Positions 8,042 through 11,991 of a DNA stretch of 11,991 bases are shown here, one piece after another. Position 1 is the first letter of the stretch; the number at the start of each line of letters is the position of its first letter. Under the pieces are notes generated by a model. The model had not been told where the DNA came from, ran no database searches, and saw only the letters and a program-made list of their open reading frames with translations. The DNA lies in contig CANNLO010000122.1 in the NCBI GenBank assembly GCA_947505055.1, positions 1 through 11,991 on the forward strand, written 5' to 3'. This DNA is from Methylococcaceae bacterium (GTDB lineage Bacteria; Pseudomonadota; Gammaproteobacteria; Methylococcales; Methylomonadaceae). A program made the position numbers and the translations under genes.

Positions 8042-8155
8042 TTAATTAATGTGTTTAAACCCTGTTGTATTGCCAGTTGAACCAACTCCGCCCTTTAGGG
8101 TGTTCAGCTGGGTATTGATATGCTGCTGAAAAAACATCGGCACTGCGGCATTCAC
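8042..8155 (-). CDS. possible 37-aa ORF overlapping the end of the small beta-repeat gene
   Basis: A GTG at 8155 overlaps the TGA of the 68-aa gene (GTGA). It opens a frame of 37 codons that starts VNAAVPMFFQQHINTQL and ends in a Gly/Thr-rich stretch (GGVGSTGNTTG). The same frame is open a further 16 codons upstream inside the neighbouring gene (RFLDAYRLIV before the GTG). The composition looks protein-like, but there is no obvious ribosome binding site and no recognised family. It could be a real small coupled gene, the decayed 3' end of an older gene, or chance. Confidence 0.25.
   Translation of the reverse strand: MNAAVPMFFQQHINTQLNTLKGGVGSTGNTTGFKHIN
8073..8111. repeat. inverted repeat with nested hairpin before the addB-like gene
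   Basis: CCAGTTGAAC (8073-8082) pairs with GTTCAGCTGG (8102-8111) with one wobble. The loop contains a second small hairpin, CCC TTTA GGG (8091-8100). No T tract follows on either strand, so it is not a standard intrinsic terminator. It may be an mRNA structure between the small gene and addB. Confidence 0.45.
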
Positions 8156-8358
8156 AATGAGACGGTACGCATCAAGGAACCGCTGGCATTGTAGACATAG
8201 GCGCCTTTATCACGCCGGATGGTTACGGTTTCGCTGGTATAGCCCATTAAACTCTGGCTTAGCCGGATATCGATAGAAAGGGAAAATATCCATGTACCTT
8301 GCTCGTTATAGACCATAACATTAGAACCCTGCTGAACAGCCATTGATATTTTTGCCAT
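8152..8358 (-). CDS. small beta-repeat protein, 68 aa, paralogue of the window-edge protein
   Basis: This protein's family is not recognised. The start at 8358 (MAKISMAVQQ) was preferred over the upstream in-frame ATG at 8454, because the extra 32 residues look like untranslated sequence and cover hairpins. It contains two similar blocks, one around residues 11-28 (NVMVYNEQGTWIFSL) and one around 52-68 (GAYVYNASGSLMRTVSL). A GYTSETVTI segment (39-47) lies between them. The same scheme, including GYTSxxVxI and two Y-x-E/N-x-G blocks, recurs in the protein cut by the right edge (11816-11991). It is predicted to be a small, soluble, beta-rich protein with no signal peptide or catalytic motif. 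It sits between the WYL regulator and the addB-like gene, 143 bases after the regulator, and has a copy of the operator-like element about 100 bases upstream. Confidence 0.65.
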   Translation of the reverse strand: MAKISMAVQQGSNVMVYNEQGTWIFSLSIDIRLSQSLMGYTSETVTIRRDKGAYVYNASGSLMRTVSL

Positions 8359-8390
8359 AATTAAGCCCTGCGTGATATACAAAATAGGCA

Positions 8391-8429
8391 CTACAAAAGT
8401 GTAGCGATCCGTGCTTCGGCACGTTATCG
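8391..8429. repeat. two adjoining hairpins in the leader of the small beta-repeat gene
   Basis: Hairpin one is CTACA-AAAG-TGTAG (8391-8404). Directly next to it is CGTGC-TTCG-GCACG (8410-8423), which on the plus strand has a C(UUCG)G tetraloop and extends by CGAT/ATCG (8405-8408 and 8426-8429) across a small internal loop. Both lie 33-71 bases before the ATG at 8358. They could form a structured 5' leader or the end of the WYL transcript. No T tract marks a terminator. Confidence 0.5.
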
Positions 8430-8457
8430 AAACAGTGGTTGATAGCATAAACAACAG

Positions 8458-8475
8458 TAACGACAGATTGTGACT
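8458..8475 (+). promoter_or_regulatory. operator-like element 2 (upstream of the small beta-repeat gene)
   Basis: TAACGACAGATTGTGACT contains CGACA-GATTG-TGAC. It shares 12 of 18 positions with each of the other two elements and keeps the GACA-N5-TGWC spacing. It lies 100-117 bases before the ATG at 8358, in the gap after the WYL gene, and has the same orientation as element 1. Confidence 0.42.
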
Positions 8476-8501
8476 AATGAAATCGGCATACTCACCGGTT
8501 G

Positions 8502-9500
8502 TTAATTGTACTGCTGAGCAGCCTGACGGTGACGTTCAGCCAGGGTCGCTCTTAAATGTTGGGGGGCAATTATTTCTATATCCGGGCCAAAACTGCTTAG
8601 CCACCAGAGTAGTTTTGGATTTTCCAGAACCTGAGCGGTTACCCGCAGGGTCTGAAGATCAGGTCGTTCAATGACTTGGTTTTCAGCCAGCGGCGTATCA
8701 ATTAAATGCTCGCCGGCACCGTTTCTGAACAGGACTTCCAGCGTGACCCATCGGGAACAGCCCCCAAAACCAAACCCGCCTTGCTCAATAAATGTCTGTA
8801 GATTAAAGTCGGGTAACAGTTGGCTCGGCTCATCTTTAAGTTCGGCCGCGTGAATCCGATGCAGCGCCAATAACCGTAGATCTTGATGGGCGTTAATCGT
8901 CACCACCAGATAAATTACAGAACCATACTGCACCAAACCCTGGATGTGAACACTCTGGTAATGTTTTGTCAGGGTTGCGCCGGAATTCAGGTAATCCATT
9001 TCCAGTTGATAACTGTGCAATAAAGCGTCATATACTGTGCGTTGAATGCGGGGTTGGACGCGCGGTGCCAGTAACGGTTGCCCAGGCGACACCACTTGAA
9101 TTTTTTTCAGCCAGTCTTGCAGTTTCAGGTCGGGATGCTCTAACGAAAAAAATTGTCGTGCCGCAGCAAATTGCGCGGCAAGATTGTCGGCGACCGCAAC
9201 CGGCAACATATTCTTTAAATAGCTTTCCAGCAAAATCAGCGTTAACGATTCAGAAGAGGTTAAACCGGGTAAGCTGTAGCTATTCATATTTAAAGCATAA
9301 CGCCACCCATACGGTTTACTGCGGGTATCTGATTCTAAACAGAACGGAATTGACAGCCGGTCGAGATCCCTTTCCAGGGTACGTCGGGACACCGAAAAGC
9401 CCAGATCGGTCAGTTTTTGATGTAAATCCTTAACAGTGATTTTACGTTCACGCGGAATCAGTTTGAGCATTTCCCATTGGCGCAGTAACGGGTCTGACAT
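8502..9500 (-). CDS. WYL-domain transcriptional regulator
   Basis: This 332-aa DNA-binding regulator has the three-part layout of the YafY/PafBC-like WYL family. An N-terminal winged helix-turn-helix is at about residues 1-68, with the recognition helix around SVSRRTLERDLDRL (36-49). A WYL-type Sm-like domain is at about 150-222 (QYGSVIYLVV, then DLRLLALHRIHAAELKD). A C-terminal WCX extension is at about 250-325 (PKLLWWLSSFGPDIEIIAP, then LRATLAERHRQAAQQY). Such proteins sense a small ligand or nucleic acid through the WYL pocket, and many repress or activate defence operons and their own genes. The start is firm: AAGGAGG lies six bases before the ATG. A promoter (9594-9622) and an operator-like element (9561-9578) precede it, and the same element occurs before the next two genes. 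The ligand is unknown. Confidence 0.9.
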   Translation of the reverse strand: MSDPLLRQWEMLKLIPRERKITVKDLHQKLTDLGFSVSRRTLERDLDRLSIPFCLESDTRSKPYGWRYALNMNSYSLPGLTSSESLTLILLESYLKNMLPVAVADNLAAQFAAARQFFSLEHPDLKLQDWLKKIQVVSPGQPLLAPRVQPRIQRTVYDALLHSYQLEMDYLNSGATLTKHYQSVHIQGLVQYGSVIYLVVTINAHQDLRLLALHRIHAAELKDEPSQLLPDFNLQTFIEQGGFGFGGCSRWVTLEVLFRNGAGEHLIDTPLAENQVIERPDLQTLRVTAQVLENPKLLWWLSSFGPDIEIIAPQHLRATLAERHRQAAQQYN

Positions 9501-9560
9501 GTTGGCCTCCTTGCTGAAAAATTTAATGATTCACTTCAAGACTAACGTCACTGGTTATTC

Positions 9561-9578
9561 TGACATGATCTGTCGCAA
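9561..9578 (-). promoter_or_regulatory. operator-like element 3 (WYL gene promoter)
   Basis: On the minus strand this reads TTGCGACAGATCATGTCA. It matches element 1 at 15 of 17 positions (TTGCGACA-n-ATCATG-n-C) and contains the near-palindrome GACA-GATCA-TGTC. It lies 61-78 bases before the WYL start and just downstream of the predicted transcription start, a typical repressor position. Its orientation is opposite to elements 1 and 2, as a near-symmetric operator allows. Confidence 0.52.
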
Positions 9579-9593
9579 GCCTAAGCTATTAGT

Positions 9594-9622
9594 TATCTAT
9601 TTGCAATCAAACCGTATTTCAA
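9594..9622 (-). promoter_or_regulatory. predicted sigma70-type promoter of the WYL regulator gene
   Basis: TTGAAA (9622-9617, 5 of 6 to TTGACA) and TAGATA (9599-9594, 4 of 6 to TATAAT) are 17 bases apart on the minus strand. Transcription would start near 9587, placing operator-like element 3 at about +10 to +27. Confidence 0.45.
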
Positions 9623-9626
9623 ACTG

Positions 9627-9968
9627 ATGTATAGCAACAGTATGGTTTTGTCCGTCGCACCGTTTCATTACTGTCATGGCAAAATAAAGGGCGGGCTTTA
9701 TGGTTTACTGGTGGGTGACGCTATGGGTCCCTTACGAATTCCTGAACAAGCAAGTAATTCCGCCCAAAGACCAGATCAATATGCTGCTAACCAGGGCTAT
9801 GGCAATGCGTTTAACACAACACCAGATAATTGTTGAACATATATTGCAACCGTTAATCGTCTAACAAGGCCACCAACGCTACTTACTGGCATCAGCAAAT
9901 CAAAGTGCGGTAATACACGGATAGGCATTGCTGATCGCGGAGATGGTCAACACCCAGGAAATACAAAG
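9627..9968 (+). pseudogene. decayed ADP-ribosylglycohydrolase (DraG/ARH family) fragment
   Basis: One plus-strand frame gives KIKGGLYGLLVGDAMG (from 9681), the N-terminal signature of ADP-ribosylglycohydrolases (GALLGLAVGDALG-like). The expected continuation VPYEF...IPPKDQINM is present but in another frame (from 9727), so a frameshift lies right after GDAMG. In that second frame AMAMR, IIVEHILQ and, after one stop codon at 9862-9864, GHQRYLLASA resemble the family's middle region (GNGAMMR, then THGHPRS-type). The metal-binding TWSDD-type acidic residues are absent, so a further internal deletion is likely. The trace ends near or inside the SLOG gene, which lies on the other strand. The N-terminal identification is firm; the part after about 9770 is tentative. 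The family removes ADP-ribose from proteins, DNA or small molecules, but this copy cannot be active. Confidence 0.7.
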
Positions 9969-11708
9969 CTACATTACAGGTACCTTCACTGGACGTTGAC
10001 GGTGCAACAATAACCAATCACCATTTTCGATTAGCGCTTGTTTACCAATATTAAACAAAAGTTTTTCGACTGCTTCCGCAGAGTCTGATTCCGAAAGGGT
10101 TTTCAACTGTTTTTCGCATTGCGCGTAATATTGGCCCATACGCAAATATCGCTTTGCGTGCTCATCGTAGGCCATGGTGTCCAAATAAAGCTTAATAGCA
10201 GGAACGACACAAAGCATTGCACCGGAAGATGCAAGAAAGCCATTTAATAACAAGCCTTTCCAATCAAGTGGTAGTGTTTCAAAATATAATTCATAAGCCA
10301 CCGCAGTGGATAACATCAAGGTAAGACCTGCAAAAAAGCTAATACGCATCCAGTGAATTAATTGTGCTTCCTTAGTCGCGTCGATACGTGCTCTTCCTTT
10401 TCGCCCTGACTGTTGATCGCCGATAAAATAAATGCGTTGGTCCTGAATCCAACGCTGCAACAACCATTTTGTAGGTTTCCGAAAGTTTGCGCTTGAATTC
10501 GGGAGTTCTGTTGTGAAAATTGCCTGCCGAATCCATTCCAATTCATCTCGCTGATCTTTGAGAAAGTAATCACTTACACTCTCCGAAATACCTGATACAT
10601 ACCAGAAAAACTGCACTCTTAATCCTTCCGCAAGTGCTCGATAGTCAAGATATTTGATTTCCAGCCGTTGCTTCTGAGCTCGGTGGTAAAGCAAATATGA
10701 GAACATGGCTAAGCCCAAGCTACCTATTAGCAAATGCCACTTCAAAAAATAACCATAACATTGCTGACTGATTACAGCGATCAAAGCCAGAAACACTAAG
10801 GAAAGAAAATTACGTCGACGAAGAACCTGAGCGTGAGATGACATGGCATCACTGATGGCAAAATCACTCGCTATTCGTCGAGCTTTAGTATCCAGCTCAT
10901 CAAAACAAGCTAAATCGCCCAATAAGTAAGTTAAACTTGATTGAATACTGGCATGATTATTTACTACAAACTCTCGCATATCGAGATTATATAAGCCAAG
11001 ATGGTTTAAGGTTTGTTTCCATCTATGCTGAAGCCATTCTTCATCGCCGGCCGATACTACAGGCCACAACCATTGCTGTTTTCCAAGGTCTTGCAGACTG
11101 ATGGCATGAAGCTGACTAAGCCGTCGCGTTAAAATATGAATTACGGGCCGATAGCCAGGAAGTTCAAATGTAGCAGACTTGTGCTGTTTAGCATGGGTCA
11201 GTCCTTCCAAGAAATAGCGAACTACCTGCGAAGTACCACCGGTTTTTTCCTGAATATCCCCATCCCAAAGCGCTATAAGCAACTGTGAGTGTTTGGCTAA
11301 ATAAAAACCTAAATGCTCATAACATTGATCTCTTTGATAGCTGATTAAACCTTCAGAACTATTTTGCGTAAGTGTTTCAATCCATACGGCTCTATCCAGC
11401 CATGTATAAAATGCTTGTTTTGAGCTTGGTTCGGTAAAATCCCTGGCATAATCGTCTTTAGGCAAAGGCAGAATTGCGGCAAAAGCGATACCCATTTCAT
11501 AAGCCACTTCAACTATCAATCTGTCAGCACCTTCAGCCAAGCCAGACAATATGAGTAAAGGCGTATTTTTAAAGCTTGCCTGTAGTTCCAATAACCTGAC
11601 TTCAATAACGGCTCGCAGGATTGCAATATCTTCATCCGGAATATCTCGATGCCCGGTAATACCAACAGTTATACAAAGTGGCGAGGTATCCATTGTGGTA
11701 TTGCCCAT
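9969..11708 (-). CDS. SLOG-domain protein with four predicted transmembrane segments (SLATT-like effector candidate)
   Basis: This is a 579-aa protein. Residues about 12-195 form a Rossmann-like SLOG domain: a first strand and loop VGITGHRDI (15-23), the glycine-rich SGLAEGADRL (55-64), and a later strand QLLIALWDG (142-150) followed by GGTSQVV (157-163). The C-terminal half has two predicted membrane pairs, about 301-319 with 325-341 and about 454-472 with 487-507, separated by a charged cytoplasmic region. SLOG domains bind nucleotide ligands such as ADP-ribose derivatives. When joined to small membrane modules (SLATT families) they are predicted to open pores and stop growth during phage infection. 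That role is inferred, since no known defence subtype was identified. The ATG at 11708 has only a weak AGAGAA upstream; a second ATG lies five codons in. A beta-repeat gene precedes it by 107 bases. Confidence 0.75.
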   Translation of the reverse strand: MGNTTMDTSPLCITVGITGHRDIPDEDIAILRAVIEVRLLELQASFKNTPLLILSGLAEGADRLIVEVAYEMGIAFAAILPLPKDDYARDFTEPSSKQAFYTWLDRAVWIETLTQNSSEGLISYQRDQCYEHLGFYLAKHSQLLIALWDGDIQEKTGGTSQVVRYFLEGLTHAKQHKSATFELPGYRPVIHILTRRLSQLHAISLQDLGKQQWLWPVVSAGDEEWLQHRWKQTLNHLGLYNLDMREFVVNNHASIQSSLTYLLGDLACFDELDTKARRIASDFAISDAMSSHAQVLRRRNFLSLVFLALIAVISQQCYGYFLKWHLLIGSLGLAMFSYLLYHRAQKQRLEIKYLDYRALAEGLRVQFFWYVSGISESVSDYFLKDQRDELEWIRQAIFTTELPNSSANFRKPTKWLLQRWIQDQRIYFIGDQQSGRKGRARIDATKEAQLIHWMRISFFAGLTLMLSTAVAYELYFETLPLDWKGLLLNGFLASSGAMLCVVPAIKLYLDTMAYDEHAKRYLRMGQYYAQCEKQLKTLSESDSAEAVEKLLFNIGKQALIENGDWLLLHRQRPVKVPVM

Positions 11709-11782
11709 TTAAATTCTCTACTTTTAAACTAATAAAAATTAACGGTTGTTCGCAGGCTACTTGCAACAAATTGCCCTTCTAC

Positions 11783-11802
11783 AGTTTAGTTGTCGCTAAA
11801 CT
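11783..11802. repeat. short stem-loop between the beta-repeat gene and the SLOG gene
   Basis: AGTTTAG - TTGTCG - CTAAACT is a perfect 7-bp inverted repeat, 14 bases after the stop of the upstream gene and about 75 bases before the SLOG start. No T run follows on the minus strand. The GCGACA in its loop region on the minus strand resembles the core of the operator-like elements, but the rest does not match. Confidence 0.4.
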
Positions 11803-11815
11803 CGATGATCTAAAA

Positions 11816-11991
11816 TCAGCTGGCGGGTATAGCACTAAGTTGTTGACCCTTTTCATCATAACTATAAATAAAGGAGCCATGTTGAATATTAACCTGAGAG
11901 GAGGTATAGCCTTTTAATCCATCTTTAGCGCCATTTCCGGCGGGTACAGCACCGAATTGTCTATTGTTTTCATTAAAAATATAAATAAAGG
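11816..11991 (-). CDS. small beta-repeat protein, C-terminal part (start beyond window edge)
   Basis: The last 57 codons of a minus-strand gene are visible and end with a TGA at 11816-11818. They hold two clear repeats: FIYIFNENNRQFGAVPAG and FIYSYDEKGQQLSAIPAS, identical at 8 of 18 positions. These are joined by a linker containing GYTSSQVNI. This is the same scheme as the 68-aa protein at 8152-8358 (GYTSETVTI between two repeat blocks), so the two are paralogues. No membrane segment or catalytic motif is visible. The start codon and any signal peptide lie outside the window. It precedes the SLOG membrane protein in the same direction, so it could be its operon partner. The function is unknown. 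Confidence 0.7.
   Translation of the reverse strand, partial: FIYIFNENNRQFGAVPAGNGAKDGLKGYTSSQVNIQHGSFIYSYDEKGQQLSAIPAS

Noticed and set aside
8073..8111. Inverted repeat considered as an intrinsic terminator
   Set aside because: No T tract follows on either strand, so it is listed only as a structured repeat.
8359..8454. 32-codon N-terminal extension of the small beta-repeat protein from ATG 8454
   Set aside because: The extension lies over two adjoining hairpins and has an odd composition; repeat structure and start context favour the ATG at 8358.
8966..9433. Plus-strand open frame of 155 codons
   Set aside because: It is the shadow of the WYL regulator, whose winged helix, WYL and WCX parts are all explained on the minus strand.
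11783..11802. Stem-loop considered as a fourth operator-like element
   Set aside because: Only GCGACA matches; the five-base spacer and the TGWC half are absent.
11678..11917. Plus-strand open frame of 79 codons
   Set aside because: It is antisense to the paralogue of the small beta-repeat protein, whose repeats are explained by the minus-strand frame.

Overview
The window (~12 kb) looks like an accessory or defence-island segment of a Gram-negative bacterium. It is probably gammaproteobacterial, judging from the AddAB-like and WYL families and the moderate G+C of the long genes, but no housekeeping gene or RNA gene is present to fix the lineage. All apparently intact genes lie on the minus strand. 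The only plus-strand coding trace is a decayed gene at about 9627-9968.

In transcription order (right to left) the layout is as follows. (1) The C-terminal part of a small beta-repeat protein (11991-11816, cut by the window edge). (2) A 579-aa protein with an N-terminal SLOG-type nucleotide-binding domain and four predicted membrane segments (11708-9969). (3) On the opposite strand, a broken ADP-ribosylglycohydrolase remnant (about 9627-9968). (4) A WYL-domain transcriptional regulator (9500-8502). (5) A 68-aa protein paralogous to the one at the window edge (8358-8152). (6) An AddB-like nuclease protein (7932-5185), translationally coupled to (7) an AddA/RecB-like UvrD-family helicase-nuclease (5188-2015). 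(8) An AT-rich spacer. (9) A very acidic protein of unknown function with an (ED)n tail (1644-1057), closed by a strong terminator. (10) The wreck of a McrBC-type restriction locus: an intact EVE/McrB-N-like domain gene (815-309), then mcrB broken just after its Walker A motif and joined out of frame to the last part of mcrC (308-1).

The main unit appears to be WYL regulator, small beta-repeat protein, AddB-like and AddA-like. Near-identical elements of the form CGACA-KATYR-TGWC lie upstream of three of its genes: the regulator itself (9561-9578), the small protein (8458-8475) and addB (7991-8008). This suggests that one regulator, most simply the WYL protein acting on its own promoter as well, controls the set. 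The helicase-nuclease pair would process linear DNA ends, either for recombination repair or against invading DNA. A second small beta-repeat protein of the same family precedes the SLOG membrane protein, so these small proteins may be recurring partners of the modules on this island.

The decayed McrBC and ADP-ribosylglycohydrolase genes show gene turnover typical of defence islands. The window contains no tRNA, rRNA, CRISPR array or recognisable transposase.
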